This document shows positions 23,397 to 35,574 of a DNA stretch of 64,000 nt, one piece after another. Under the pieces are notes generated by a model. That model was not told the origin of the DNA. It made no database searches and saw only the letters and a list, made by a program, of their open reading frames with translations. The translations under genes were made by a program, and so were the position numbers. The stretch's first letter is position 1, and every line of letters begins with the position of its first letter. Origin of the DNA: Clonostachys chloroleuca (Eukaryota > Ascomycota > Sordariomycetes > Hypocreales > Bionectriaceae); NCBI GenBank assembly GCA_037952775.1, contig JBANAY010000004.1, forward strand, positions 3,782,001-3,846,000. The letters run 5' to 3'.

Positions 23397-25357
23397 ATGA
23401 CACACGCGCCGGAATCCCCCAAAATGGCCGAATCCAAGGCGGACGCAGCCATTGTCAACGAATTGGCGCCTCCATCCAGCCTCAAGGACGCCAGCCTCGA
23501 AGAGAATGGAGGTGATATCATATCGTCAACGGCCTACCGCAACATCATCCGACGCATCGATCGGCGACTGATCATTACTACTGGATTCATGTACTGCGTC
23601 AGTCTCATTGATCGGACCAACATTGGGTCTGCCAACATTGCTGGCATGTCTGTCGACCTTGGGCTTGATGTTGGATATCGTTATGTGAGTGCCGATTTTG
23701 CCTGGAGAAGCCACCATCACAAGGCAGGAATGTAAGCTAACAGAAGCGTATCTAGTCATTAATTGCCCTCGTATTCTTCATCTCCTTCATTCTGTTCGAA
23801 CCTCCCGCGACTGTCGCCTGTCGAAAATTCGGAGCCAAGCTCTTTCTGCCTGGAATCACTCTCGCATGGGGCATCTTGCTGGTACAAAGAACTCCAACAA
23901 CTCCATTTAAACACCAAATCTCAGCTAACAGGCATGAAAACAGGTTGGTTTCGGATTTCCCAACAGCTGGCAGGCTTTGACTGGGCTGAGATTCATCCTG
24001 GGGATCTTGGAGGGAGGATTTCTTCCTTGCTGCATCTATCTCATTTCCACGTGGTACACGCGATATGACCTTCAGAAGCGCATAACTGTCTTTTATGCGA
24101 TTGGTTTCTTCTCTTCTGGTCTGGGAGGCATTCTTGCCTATGGGCTAATGCAAATGGTAAGTTCCGAGACTTGAAGAGTCCGAAAGACAAACACTAATGT
24201 TGCCGTGATAGGAAGGAGTTGGTGGCCTAAGAGGCTGGAGATGGATTTTCATCATTGAGGGCCTGGTAAGTCTCGAATCCCTCTTATTTGTTTACAACTT
24301 TAGTGACGACTGACACCCATTCTCAGCTCACGATTGTTATTTCTATTATCAGCTTCTTCACCATCCTCGATTTCCCTGATCGAGCCTACCTCAAGTCTAG
24401 TCTGCTTACCAAGGAGGAGTGTGACTTGGTCATGGCGGCTATCGATGCCGACAGAAGCGACGCTGCAGACGAGCCTTGGGATTTCAAGAAGTGGATTTCC
24501 TCAGGAAAAGACCCCCTCATTTATGGCTATGCCCTCATCTTCTTGTGAGTCAAGATACGCGAGTGCTTCAAGGACCACACTAACTTGCATACCTTCTCAC
24601 AGTGGCTTGACGGCCATTACATACGCCGTAGCCTACTTCCTGCCCATCATTCTGCGAAACCAGATGGGTTTCTCGCTTGCCGCTTCCCAGTGCCTCATCG
24701 CACCTCCCTACTTCGCCGCAGCTTGCTGGATGTATCTCACTGCTTGGATTAGCGACAAGTATCGCATCCGTGGGCCGATCATGATCTTCAACACACTGGT
24801 TGGAACAGTTGGACTCTGTCTTATGGTAAGTCACCCATGAAAAACAGCATTGCTGATTCTCTCCAACGCATTGTCAAAAATCTCTTTGCTCTGTTGAAGA
24901 AATTGTCACCGAAATTTGATCACTAACAACTTATCGCAGGGCTTTGTTAAGAACTCTGGCGTTGCTTACTTCGGTGTTTTCCTTATCTGCTGCGGTTTCA
25001 ACACCAACATCCCAGCTTGCATGACTTATCAGGTAAGAACCACCAGATATTCCCACCTTTTACCGGCTATCAGCTAACAGCTCGAAGTCAAACAACATCC
25101 GTGGGCAGTGGAAACGTGCCTTTTCTTCAGCTACCCTCATCGGAACAGGCGGTATCGGTGGTATCGCTGGGTCTCTCATGTTCCGTAGCCAGGACGCTCC
25201 CGCCTATCGCCCGGGAATGTATGCCTCTATTGGCTGTGCTGTGCTGACACTGATCGTCATCTGTTTCAACACGTGGTATTTCAAGAGGGAAAACGCCAAG
25301 GCGGACCGTGGCGAGAAGGTGCTCCAGGGCCATCCTGATTTCAGATACACTGTGTAA
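23397..25357 (+). CDS. MFS transporter, allantoate/nicotinate permease (Dal5/Tna1) type
   Basis: Eight exons: 23397-23684, 23756-23881, 23944-24156, 24212-24265, 24327-24544, 24603-24825, 24940-25032 and 25088-25357, giving 494 residues, all GT-AG introns. Motifs of the anion:cation symporter branch: IDRTNIGSANIAGM in TM1, PNSWQALTGLRFILGILEGGFLP around TM4, STWYTRYDLQKR after it, GWRWIFIIEG, and SNNIRGQWKRA before the last helices. Roughly twelve membrane segments. Members import allantoate, nicotinate, biotin, pantothenate or small carboxylates/amides at the plasma membrane. Position suggests uptake of the substrate for the adjacent amidase. Met 23424 is an alternative start. Confidence 0.92.
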
Positions 25358-25586
25358 TTTCAACCTGGAAATGTTTGATGGAGATAGCCTGGATTGTTTA
25401 TAGACTAATAAACGATGGTGTGTGATACATCGTCAAATATAGATGTTTACCGACCCTAATTTCATAGCAAATAAATGGCTTGGCATGTACCAAAGAAAAG
25501 TTGTTCGTAGAGAACAGAGCTGACAGTTCCATTGAGATTGTTCCTCTTTTTCAGATGTGTTCGATGCTTGGATCCATACGTAAAGT

Positions 25587-27686
25587 CTAGCTCGACATCA
25601 TAGTGGCATCGCCATCGGTATCCTCGTTTCTCTCCATTGATTCGCCCCTATCCTCGAGATTTTCCTCAGCATCCTCTTCACTTTCTTCTCCGTCCTCTTC
25701 TTCTTGGCCTTCATCATCCTCATCATCGCCAACTTCCTCAACAAGCTTTGCCTTGAAGCGTCGAACAGATGCCAGAACATGCTCGCTATATTCACAGTCC
25801 TCGTCGTCAATTTCTTCCTGGATGTCATCTGGGTGAATGTTTGAGGCGGTGGCCCTCTCCGCCAAGAAGTTGAGAAGCGCTGGCTTCCCCTCGTTCGCAT
25901 GCTTCATAGCAAACGCAAGCGCCGATATCCCATATCCCTCCCCGCCTATCGTCGCACCATGCTCAAGAAGAATTTCGAGACGCTCCTTGAGCCTCTCGAC
26001 ACTCTCGTCGTTCATCTCGGCTTTGCGATCATCGACCCAGGTATGACGAAAGAGCGCGGCAATAAACCCTTGTCTCTCCGACATCTCCAAGCCATCATAG
26101 TAAAGGCATGACTTGCTCACCACTGTCGCCTCGGCGTCGGCCCCGGCTTCAAGAAGCATCTTCATGCATTCCACATTCTTAGCACCAGCCGCGGCGAAGA
26201 AAAGAGGCGTGCCTCCCGAAGAAAAGGTAGTTTCATCGCCCAGATCTCGCGCCAGATCTTCATTGGTCTGTTCGTCGACTTCCACGCCCCGAGCCAGAAG
26301 CTTCTTCACCAGTTCAGTCTGCAGGGGATGGGGCTTTTCAAGGCAATGGTGCAAGAGCGACTTGGCGTGGCCACTGTCCCCCTCCAAATCCGCAGCGGCA
26401 CCACGGGTAAGCAGTAGCTGTGCTGTCTTGAAGTTGTGCTGCGCAAACGCACAGTACAGCGCGGTGCCTTTTTGTGACACTCTGTTAAGCGGGACCTCTC
26501 GATCTATGAGTGACTCGACCAAGGTCAGCGTCTCTTGAGTCTCAGGGGCGCCGCATACCATATGGAGCACTGTCCTGCCGTCATTATCGACTACGTTGAG
26601 ATCAGCCTCAGCCTGGCCCACTAGAAGATGAAACATGAGGACGTTCCCAGCTTGTGCTGCGCACAGCAAGGGCGTCATCCCGTTATTATTCCTAGCTGAG
26701 GCTTTAGTCTCGGGTCGGGCTAGCAAGGTCTTTGCGATTTCAAATAGATGTGGTGAGCCTGCACAAATATGCAGAGGCGAATTGCCCTGGTTGTCGACGA
26801 TCGATGCGTCAACCTCAAGCCGTTCAAGGATTAAATTCAAAAAGTCATGTTCAATTGGCGGCGGGGGAACCAGAGCGAGGTGGAGATAGGTTTGTCCATC
26901 ATTGTTCGTGAACGCGGCATCTACCCCTGGCCGTTCAAGTAACTCTCGGACTAGACCCAGGTCCTGTTTCTCAATAGCATAGTGAAGGGCTCCGGCAATA
27001 GCCAGGGGCTCCGGCCGCTGAAGCAACTTCTCGACGATCTTCGCATGTCCCAGGGAGTTGGCGTGGCAGATGGCCGGTGAGCCCGCACTCAGAAGATATG
27101 CGCCTCTATCAACGAGTAAGGCCGCGGCATCATCAATATGACCGTGATTGAGAGCAGTATGAAGTGGAAACATGCGCGGGCCATCATAATAGCCGTCGCA
27201 AGAGCAAAAGCTTCTAGAGGGCACGTTGAGATCAACATTATGCTCCATCAGGTAGTCGAACATGGACCTGTCCCCGTTCTGGATGGCAAAATGGAGCGGC
27301 GAGGCGAGGAATCTCAGATGCCCAGGGATGCTGTCGAAACCCACGACGAGATCGTCGTCGTCTCTCGCTCCATTCATGCTAAGATCCGCGCCATATGAAT
27401 GCGCTCTTTTAACTGTGTCCAGATTGCTGAACTGAGCGCCCCAGAGAACGCACGAATCAAGCGGGGCGTCTCTGGCGAGGTTCATGTGGTAGAGCAAAGG
27501 ATTGAGGATGTTGTAGAAATGGCGATTGGTGCGGGCAAACCTAGAGTGATTCTTCAAGCGAGACCGCCGCGACCTCGCCTCATCTCGAGTTGTCAATTCC
27601 GCAATATAGGCGACGATTTCAGTGGGAAGAGTCTCAATCGGCGTCATGATGGTTCCAGGTACCCGAAAACGTGTAAATGACAGCAA
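25587..27686 (-). CDS. F-box-like ankyrin-repeat protein with acidic tail
   Basis: Single exon, up to 699 residues; Met at 27647 (MTPIETLP) is the better start. The N-terminus (LPTEIVAYIAEL ... NRHFYNILNPLLY) is F-box-like, suggesting an SCF ubiquitin-ligase adaptor. About a dozen ankyrin repeats follow, for example SPLHFAIQNGDRSMFDYLMEH, TYLHLALV, SPLHICAGSPHLFEIAKTLL and TPLFFAAAGAKNVECMKMLL. The last 50 residues are a Glu/Asp stretch ending MMSS. Role: substrate recognition in protein turnover, target unknown. Several long frames on the plus strand here are mirror images of its repeats and were discarded. Confidence 0.9.
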   Translation of the reverse strand: MLSFTRFRVPGTIMTPIETLPTEIVAYIAELTTRDEARSRRSRLKNHSRFARTNRHFYNILNPLLYHMNLARDAPLDSCVLWGAQFSNLDTVKRAHSYGADLSMNGARDDDDLVVGFDSIPGHLRFLASPLHFAIQNGDRSMFDYLMEHNVDLNVPSRSFCSCDGYYDGPRMFPLHTALNHGHIDDAAALLVDRGAYLLSAGSPAICHANSLGHAKIVEKLLQRPEPLAIAGALHYAIEKQDLGLVRELLERPGVDAAFTNNDGQTYLHLALVPPPPIEHDFLNLILERLEVDASIVDNQGNSPLHICAGSPHLFEIAKTLLARPETKASARNNNGMTPLLCAAQAGNVLMFHLLVGQAEADLNVVDNDGRTVLHMVCGAPETQETLTLVESLIDREVPLNRVSQKGTALYCAFAQHNFKTAQLLLTRGAAADLEGDSGHAKSLLHHCLEKPHPLQTELVKKLLARGVEVDEQTNEDLARDLGDETTFSSGGTPLFFAAAGAKNVECMKMLLEAGADAEATVVSKSCLYYDGLEMSERQGFIAALFRHTWVDDRKAEMNDESVERLKERLEILLEHGATIGGEGYGISALAFAMKHANEGKPALLNFLAERATASNIHPDDIQEEIDDEDCEYSEHVLASVRRFKAKLVEEVGDDEDDEGQEEEDGEESEEDAEENLEDRGESMERNEDTDGDATMMSS

Positions 27687-28958
27687 TGAAAAACTGATAT
27701 GTATGTAGAGAGATGGCCGCGCTGCCCCTTTTTGCTCATTGCCTCAATATGGTTTCAAGGCTGACGGGGAGAGCCTACCGGGAGTTAGTAATTACTACGA
27801 AGGGTTTAGCAGCTCGGCCCGGTGCAACTCAGCCCAGTTCAGCTCATTCATCAAGTGTGGGCGAGCTGAAAGATGGTGGTTAGCGTGCAATTCAGAAGAA
27901 GGACATAAGCGAATAGAGACCTCAACTACGCGCACTCCAGCCAACCGGGAAGCCAATGAATACTCAAACCAGTCTTAGTAATAAGCAACCCATAATCGCA
28001 ATGGGAGCAAGTGTCTGATTTCCACCGTAGTAATAGAATTCGGGTCACAGCCAAATCGCACAGCTCGTTTCAATGCGCCTTCGGGCAAGCTGAAAACTCG
28101 CTGCAGTGAGGGGCCTAGAGCCACAGAGGGCCTGCAGAGGGGCCAGTTAATTTTTCGTGTAAAGGGTTGATTTCAATGGTCAGCCGACTGACAGCAAAAA
28201 TTGGCTGACCCGAATCTAGGATTCGGCCCCAGTAATCGTTCATGTTTCCAGACGCGGCCGATCAGACATCTACCGCTGTCTCAGTTTGGTCATGTTTCGT
28301 CTTCATCAACATTCATCCCTTACTAACCGTCGTTCTTTCTCGCTACGTTACATTATCGATCATTTTTGAAGTTATAGCGCTGTTCTTGTGCGGGTGACAT
28401 ATCTCTCTCAGCGAGAAATAGCCATGCAGTAATAAGAGGCATGACTCGAGGCTTCGGTCCAATATTGAGGTTATTTGGACGTGTTTAAATGGTTTATTCG
28501 TCGCCAGAGTGACATATACGCTGGGGCGTAGCTGTCGAGGTCTTACGCCGAAGAGATAGAAAGTCAACTTTCCCCAAGCCGTGATGAACGGTTTGGTTCA
28601 ATTCAACTATATTTTGAGCATTAGCCAACGCAATTGGCCCATGCGCGATGTTCCATCTATGAATGAGCTCTTTTCTCTACATTTGGAAGAGCCAAGCTCC
28701 TACGTGGTAGCTTTGAACTGAAGAGTCTGGATTGCTAGAGTGGAATGGGGTGCACCCAGTTGATTCAGATTTTGAAACTTTAGGGATGGGCACAGTTTTG
28801 TGCCATGTCGAACCATTCCACACTGCCACCTTGTCTTGTATAACATATGAGAATGAGACAATATGAAGGATATAATTGCCACCTGGTTACCTCCTCACCC
28901 CCATAACACCTTCCCCAGAAATGTTCGACTTATCATCATCACCCCTCTACACAAGATC
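27687..28958. other. Intergenic region
   Basis: About 1.3 kb upstream of both the ankyrin gene (minus) and the Cys-rich gene (plus). No exon or RNA gene recognised. Confidence 0.45.
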
Positions 28959-29383
28959 ATGAAGGCCACGATTACTTTATCATTGGCCTCGCTTTACTTA
29001 GCACTGCGGCAAGCCAAGCGACTGCTAAATTCTGCGGCCTCGGAAGAACCTGTCGTTACGATGCTCACTGCGTCCCTCTCGCCCCGAATTGCAAAGACCT
29101 AAAAATATGCGGCGGTCGGTGCTGGTTTAAAAACGACTATCCTCTATGCGGTCCTCACATTGGGGGCTGTCCAAGAGGATTTGAATGCGGGCGTGATCCA
29201 CGAAAGCCTAAAAAGGTCCAAGCCCAACCTGGAATTTGCATCCCAAAGGATCGCTCTGCCTATCCGATGTGCGGTGGGATCGCCAATATTCAATGTCCAG
29301 AGGATAAATACTGTTATGATAACCCATGGGATTCATGTGATCCTAAGAAGGGGGGCGCGGATTGTTCTGGAATCTGTATTTAA
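28959..29383 (+). CDS. Small secreted cysteine-rich protein, signal peptide and body in different frames
   Basis: From 28979 an open frame with no ATG runs to TAA at 29381-29383 and holds 16 cysteines in about 120 residues, with segments such as FCGLGRTC, CGGRCW and CGGIANIQC. The only suitable ATG (28959) is one frame away; one base missing at the T run 28976-28978 would join a hydrophobic leader to it, for a 141-codon gene. I found no intron that does this. Such proteins are common fungal secreted effectors or wall proteins; I do not recognise a named family and do not claim activity. It is either a frameshifted allele or a base-calling error. Confidence 0.6.
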
Positions 29384-29805
29384 GAGGAATTCTTGAGTAT
29401 ACCGAAAACCTATCCTCTCGTTATTTAATCATGTCCTTTGGATTGGTTCGAAAAACATCCCAATCGGCAATGCTTCCATCTTGGAGGAAAGCTGTTCTGT
29501 ATTCAAGAGTTAATATAACACAAGTAGTCCATCGTTCACTATCGGCAAGAAATGCAAAACCAGTCTCGATACTTGTTGTTCCAAAGGGCGAAAAGAATTT
29601 AGATGCGACGTATTTTTTGGGTCAATCCTCGCCAACTTGGTTTCAGTGCTTTACTTTGAATGTCGATCTCAGGAATTGATCTCATGATGGGTTGCGCATA
29701 CATAATCTTCTACATAGAGCCTAACGGCCTCTTTCCCAAAGGGATTACCAATAAGAGAGAGAGCCGAAAGAACTTGCAGCGATATTTCGATGCATGAAAT
29801 AGTAG

Positions 29806-30933
29806 TTACACAAGTCTGTGGAGGAGTTCCTTGCCCTGGAGCCATCGCTCTACGTTCTCAGCCGTCTCTGCATACCAAGTGTTCATAATTCCCTCCTCCA
29901 CATATCCCATGTGCGGTGTGAGCAATACTCGACTCCTTGCTTCTTTTCCCCAGATGTTAGAGCGCCACAGACTGTTGGCTGGCAGAGGCTCAACATCAAA
30001 TACATCTAACGCCAAGCCTCTAATCTTGCCGTGAGTCGCAGCCTCGAGGGCTGCCTTCTCATCAACCAGCGGGCCACGAGACGTATTAACCAACAATGAT
30101 TCCGGTTTCATCAGCGAGAATTCTGGACCGCTCACAATCCCGTATGATCGCTCGCTTAACACGTAATGCAGGCTGACAATATCTGCTGTCTTGAATAGCT
30201 CCTGCTTGTCGACGCATCGGAAGGTTCTATCGCCGAACTCGTCTTCTTTGGGCAGACCCAAAGATTCCGCCATGTTGTCCGCTTTTTTTGGTTGAGGTTG
30301 GCGCTCCAACATACAACCTTCATGCCGAATGCCAGTATCCCAATCCTAGCAACAGCGGCGCCCAACCTCCCCAGACCGACGATGCCCAGTGTCTTTCCCG
30401 AGAGCCCAATCGCCATGCCTGTCTGCCAGCCGCCAGCCTTGATCGTTGTATCATCTTCTGCCACGTTGCGAGCAAGAGCGAGAATCATAGCCCAAGTGTG
30501 ATGCGTGGCTGGATGGCCACCCCCTTGGTAATATTTCTCGTTCTTGTTTTCTCGGGGGTGGGACGTCTGTCCGTCCTCGCCCTGGCGCAGCTAAGACCGC
30601 GATTCCCAGTTCCTTGGCGGTGGCGAGGTCAAAGGTTTGAAACTGCGTTCCTGTGCAGAGGAGAAGCTTGAGGTTTGGCAGCTCGCGGAGGACGGAGCCC
30701 GGGAATGGTGTGCGCTCTCGCATGGTGGAAATAGCCGTGAAAGGCTTGAGTTGCTTGACCAAGAGGGCACGATCTTCTTCTGTCTGCCATGGCAGAGGTT
30801 TGGTGAAAGGTTTGATCCTCAATGATGATTTTGGAATGTGATTGAAGTGAGATGCCGAGATGGAGAGGTAGTCATCGAGGATTGCCAGAGACGGGATCCC
30901 CGTTTTCGAGGTGAGAAGTCGTGAAGCACTCAT
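29806..30933 (-). CDS. D-isomer-specific 2-hydroxyacid dehydrogenase, broken by three apparent one-base losses
   Basis: Homology is continuous through three frames. The N-terminal part (IPSLAILDDYL, LPNLKLLLCTGTQ) is the catalytic-domain half. The middle holds HTWAMILALARN and the NAD fingerprint GIVGLGRLGAAVA. The C-terminal part has VNTSRGPLVDE, ALDVFDVEPLP and the LLTPHMGY catalytic His. Shifts map near 30560-30575, at the C run 30520-30524 and at the T run 30283-30289 (plus-strand letters). Adding one base at each gives exactly 376 residues and no introns, near the family norm. Family reaction: NAD(P)H-linked interconversion of 2-keto acids and D-2-hydroxyacids, in the phosphoglycerate-dehydrogenase-like branch. 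Either a recent pseudogene or sequence error. Confidence 0.75.
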
Positions 30934-31698
30934 TACTATTTGCTATTTTGTGATTGGGTCAGAGACAGACACGTTTTGCTCTTTTTTCCTTTTTGCTTGG
31001 TTCGCAATGAATCCGACTTTAAAGTCAAAGAACCGCTCGGAGCTGCGATTTACGAGGGGGTAAAGCCGATGATCGTGTCGGAAATAACCCGTTGATGATG
31101 TGATCAACGGCGTGGGAGGCGGGGACAAGCTGGGGATCTTGAGCAGGCTGCGGGTTAGCCGTGGGAAATTCGGAGCAAATGGAGAAGCCGGAGGAAGCGA
31201 TATCTACTAAAATCCGCAGTCGTGTGCTTTGGAGAAAAGGCCCTTGTAATGATGACTCTCGGATCCAAAGGTGGAAGGAGCCACTCATGGGAGGAGACGT
31301 TGCTCCTCCCTAGGAAAGAGCACACTCCCATTGAAAATCCGGGTCAAGCAATACAACATACCTAAATATCATGCATTCAATTTGGTTCTTGCTCTTACAG
31401 AACCGAGTTGTACATGTTTATCAATTAAGCTTTCAAAAGAAAGGTCGATAAATACCTAGCATGACCTACACGAATCGCGTAGCATCGCCTCAAATCGCGG
31501 TATGTTATCGCAAGACAAGACTATTCACATCAGAGTCAACAGTTCTTTTCGGTGAGGAATTGTATTTAAGTACTCTATTATGGACATTAACATGATACCG
31601 AACCCGGCTTTCCCAGCAAGCCAAAGCAGACATAGTTCAAACAAGACCCAGTACTAATACAGTTGATGCGAATGACTGGCTGTCAATCGGCACTCAGT

Positions 31699-32768
31699 TT
31701 ATTCGTCGGACTCCTCCTCATCGTGAGAGTGAGAACCGTGGTGAGAGCCGTTGTGGGAACCGTGGTGACCGGACTCTTCGTCATCCTCATAGCCGGTCTC
31801 GTCATCCTCAGTCTCCTCATCATCACCGGTCTCCTCGTCATCTCCGCCGGTCTCCTCATCATCACCAGTCTCCTCGTCGTTGCCAGTGTTGTTGTCATTG
31901 CCATTGCTGTCGCCAGAGGCAGAGTCTGGGTTGTTGATAAAGTCAATGTACTGGCCAACGTTGGTATAGACACCGGGGTATCCAGGAGCGGCGCAGTCGA
32001 TGCCCCAAGACACGACACCAATCAAAGTGCTGTTGTCATTGATGATTGGGCCACCGCTGTCGCCCTGGCACGAGTCCTTGCCCGTGGAACCGGCGCAGAA
32101 CATGTTCTCGGTGATCTGAGTGTCGTTCTTGTTGTACGCCGTGTTGCAATCCTCACGAGAGACGACGGGAACCGAGACCTTGCGCAGGTCGGCCGGCACG
32201 GACGAGTCGGTCGACTTGAGCAGACCCCAGCCGGCAACGGTGGCGGTGGTGTTGGCCTCAGGGTCGGATCCAGACGCGGGGAGGGAAATGTACTTGATGG
32301 TATCGTTGTTCTGCTCGATGGGTTGGGCCAAGGTCCAGACGGCAATGTCGTTGTCCATGGTATCGGCCGAGTACTTGGGGTGAACTGTGATCTTGCTGAC
32401 ATCGACCTGCTCGCCGCCCTTTGCCCACGTCTTTGATTAATGTTAGCAAAGTTAATTCTATTCACGGATGGAATAATTGTCGAGGAGGGAATAAAACTTA
32501 CGGTAGTTCCGGCACGAACTTTGACCTGGTCGGCCTGGATATCCACGGAGCAGTGTGCAGCGGTCACGACAGTCGTTTCACCCACCAATACACCTCCACA
32601 GAAGTGAGAGTCGTCCTGCGACAAGCTCACAATGAATGGGAATTCGCCAGCCTCGGCTTTGGTTCCACCGACAATCTTCATGCTCATTCCAGGAAGACGC
32701 ATTGCGGGGAGGGCAGCCACCATGACTGCACCAGGCATCATGGCGGAAGCTGCGGCCAAGAACTTCAT
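31699..32768 (-). CDS. Secreted trypsin-like serine protease with acidic repeat tail
   Basis: Two exons, 32768-32502 and 32430-31699 (71-nt intron), 332 residues. A signal peptide and short propeptide precede the activation site K|IVGG at residues 31-35. Catalytic triad: His72 in TAAHC, Asp117 in DNDIAVW, Ser214 in CQGDSGGP. Asp208 at the base of the S1 pocket predicts cleavage after Arg/Lys. The chymotrypsin domain ends at VGQYIDFINN; an unusual tail of about 75 residues follows, made of repeats of the type EETGDD and then a His/Ser/Gly stretch ending DEEESDE. The tail could bind calcium or wall polymers, but that is speculation. Fungal trypsins are typical of plant and insect pathogens and of mycoparasites. 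Confidence 0.94.
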
Positions 32769-35574
32769 TTTGATTAAATTGTAGGAAAATGAAAATATAA
32801 ACAAAAAGTGTAAGAAGAAGCGAAAATGGACAGAAAAGAAAACAAACAAACAAAAAACACACCAAATGTTTATACTGGACGAGATTCTACCGATCAAAAG
32901 AGTCCCCCTCGGTTGGGAGAGAAAGTACTTGGGTATTTATATATGGGCTACACAACAGCCCCATCCGTCGCCAGTCAGCCACGAACTTGGCCCAGGATGG
33001 CATAATGGCGATCCTACCGTAGCATGTCCACATTATTTTCAGCGACGGCAGCGCCATCGGCCGGAGCGGCCAGGTGGGCTGGCTTATGTGCACCACACAC
33101 TACGTAGGGCGGGCACAAATCGTTAGTTAGTAAGATGGGCTAGGGAAATACGCGTTCAGTGGCGAGCAGCACTCTGATGGTCTGTTCCTTGCTGGCTCGG
33201 CATTGGTGAAACGCCTTCTGCGCGTCGGGGTCTTTTCCCATGTGTTCAGGGGTCAATTTCATTGGTGGTGTGTGACGCGCGTTCTCTCCATCAGATCAGC
33301 TGGGAGTTGCCAGCAGTAATCCCAATCTCAGGTGAGTGTAACAGTCTTCGTGTGGGGTTCTGCGTCCTCCAACGGCTCTTGGTGCCATCGAAGCTTCACG
33401 GGTAGCAAGCATCAACGGCGCGCGTCTAGTCATGGATATGTCGAAAATCTCCAAAGAAATCTTGGAGAAAGCTTGTTTACTATTCAGGATTGAGGCAGAC
33501 TTGGCGCAGATGCCTCAATATCGCCTTCACTAGGGAGGATTGGCACAGGCATGGCACGCTCGTCGGCGCATTTCCCAGCCGGGTCTGTCAGCACACGGAT
33601 ACCTCGAAGAACAGGGATGACTACACTCTCAATTCCATTTTCAGCCATCCACTGACTGAAACCATGCCTCACCCCTTGAGTCCAGGAAATACCTACTGCT
33701 CAAATCGGCATTTGAGGTTACTCAGACGTGCTTTGCAGTAGATGAGACCCATTATCGTTGGATCGCTTTGGCACAAGGCTCCCCCTTCCCTTGATTTAGC
33801 AGCTCATGCGTTTGAGCTTCGTCATCGCATGGACGAACTCGATACTCAATAGCTCCACCTGACACTGGCGACGTTCTAATTTTAGCAGGTAATACGGAGT
33901 GCTCCCCAACAACCACTTACCCTATAGCTAAACGATGCCACTATGATTAGGTACTGTAGAACTGCTCGAGGCTGCCTCAATTTATGTAAAGTGAGTTAAG
34001 GTAGTTAAAATATTTTTTCAAAAATCTTACTTATGTTCTCATTGTCTCGTTTCTGCCAAAAGGCTGCGTGGCGAATGATCAGGTTGATTTTTTGAACATA
34101 CTGACGCTTCAATCGTGCAGTATGCAAAGTGTTTTTGAAATACAAAAATGTTGGCATACCAATTTGTACCTTAAAGTTCTCTAACATACTCTTTATTGAC
34201 AGTCATATATAATTTGAGGCAGAGCATATATTAATCTCTCTCTTCCTCTCTGGTTTTCTGTCGTCCGACATGAACTTTCGTGCATGGTTTTCTGTATAAG
34301 ACCCTACTCACCCTCGAATTTGGCGGTTCTAGGGATGCTCCTCCTGAAAAAGCGACTAAAGCAACTCTAAGAATAAAACCATGCAATGCAAAATGTGACT
34401 GATTGATTTGGATAGTGACCTTCCCTATGTAGTCCTCCCATATACGTGGAAGAGCCTGGTCATAGTGGGACAGAATTGCTATGTAAGCGGCGGTTTACGC
34501 AATCGCCTGCTCCGGTCTTGAGAAGGAGCTACTTCCTCACTTTAATACCCCACTTGTTAGGCAGGGCATGCAGGATTTTGATGGGATTGATGGGATTGAT
34601 GGACCTCGGGCCTGATTGTATTGATCCGAGGCAAGGCTTACTTACCTGTGGTGAGATTGATTGGAAGCGTGGATCTTCGGGTGATTCGCCTGTATCTTGA
34701 AAGTCTATTTCTGTTCATCGAGTTCAATGCTAGTTATTTGTGTGCCATAGATGTGGAGTTCCCGGGTATGGCAATTTATGATAACATTATTCTTGAATAT
34801 GCCGCAACTAGGAAAGAGGAATATGGAAATGGACCGGATAAAAAGTATTTATGCTACGCACGAAGTAAAATATCTGGGAAGAGCAATCATAATCATGAGA
34901 AGAGTAGTTCTTGCGACCACTAGAATAGTACACTTATATGAAAGAGAATAGATTGAATATTTGAACCATAGTACCTCTTGAATATTCATTAGTAGCTCGC
35001 AGCAAAATGCCAGTTGCAGACATCAAGAAATTGTAGGGCGGTGCTTTAGTGTATCTATTTCAATATCACTCGGTTGGCTAGTTTGACGGCCTGCCTCTAT
35101 GGTGGGAGAAATCTGACCAAAGCCGTGGCTGTATCCTGTGACTTGAAACCAGAGACACGGCAGTTAGTGTGCTAAACGCGCACCACAAGTGCTGACAGAA
35201 TACCCTGGTGGAAACTTACTATAGCAATATAGGGAGAGACCTTGTGCAATCAGCCACTCTGGGTGGAGCCTTGATTGGACATTCTTCTACGGGATTGGAA
35301 TAATAATTGTCGACAAAAGGCTTTACCCCTTCTTAAGTATATGGGCTTGGGCTTGTCCGCCGAATTATTACAAAACACCTTCCTCTGGCTCAAATTAAGG
35401 CTACTTCATCCTTTTAGTATCTCTTGATCATTTTTGTAGTTACCGGAGAGAGCTTTGATAGAAAATTAAAACAAAAGAAGAAGTCAGACCCAACAACTCA
35501 ACACAATGAATAATTTTTGTAGTTACATAAAACGGGAAACCAAATTTCATCATAAGTTCTTGCAATGTCTGTCT
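32769..35574. other. Long AT-rich intergenic region
   Basis: About 2.8 kb. A short direct repeat of TTGATGGGA (three copies) sits near 34577-34602. No exon, tRNA or transposon feature is supported; frames present are short and without motifs. Confidence 0.5.

Noticed and set aside
25597..27680. Several plus-strand frames of 70-140 codons
   Set aside because: All lie antisense within the ankyrin gene and lack motifs.
31663..32436. 257-codon plus-strand frame over the trypsin gene
   Set aside because: Mirror of the protease exon and its acidic repeats; hydrophobic low-complexity translation with no domain, while the minus strand has a full catalytic triad.
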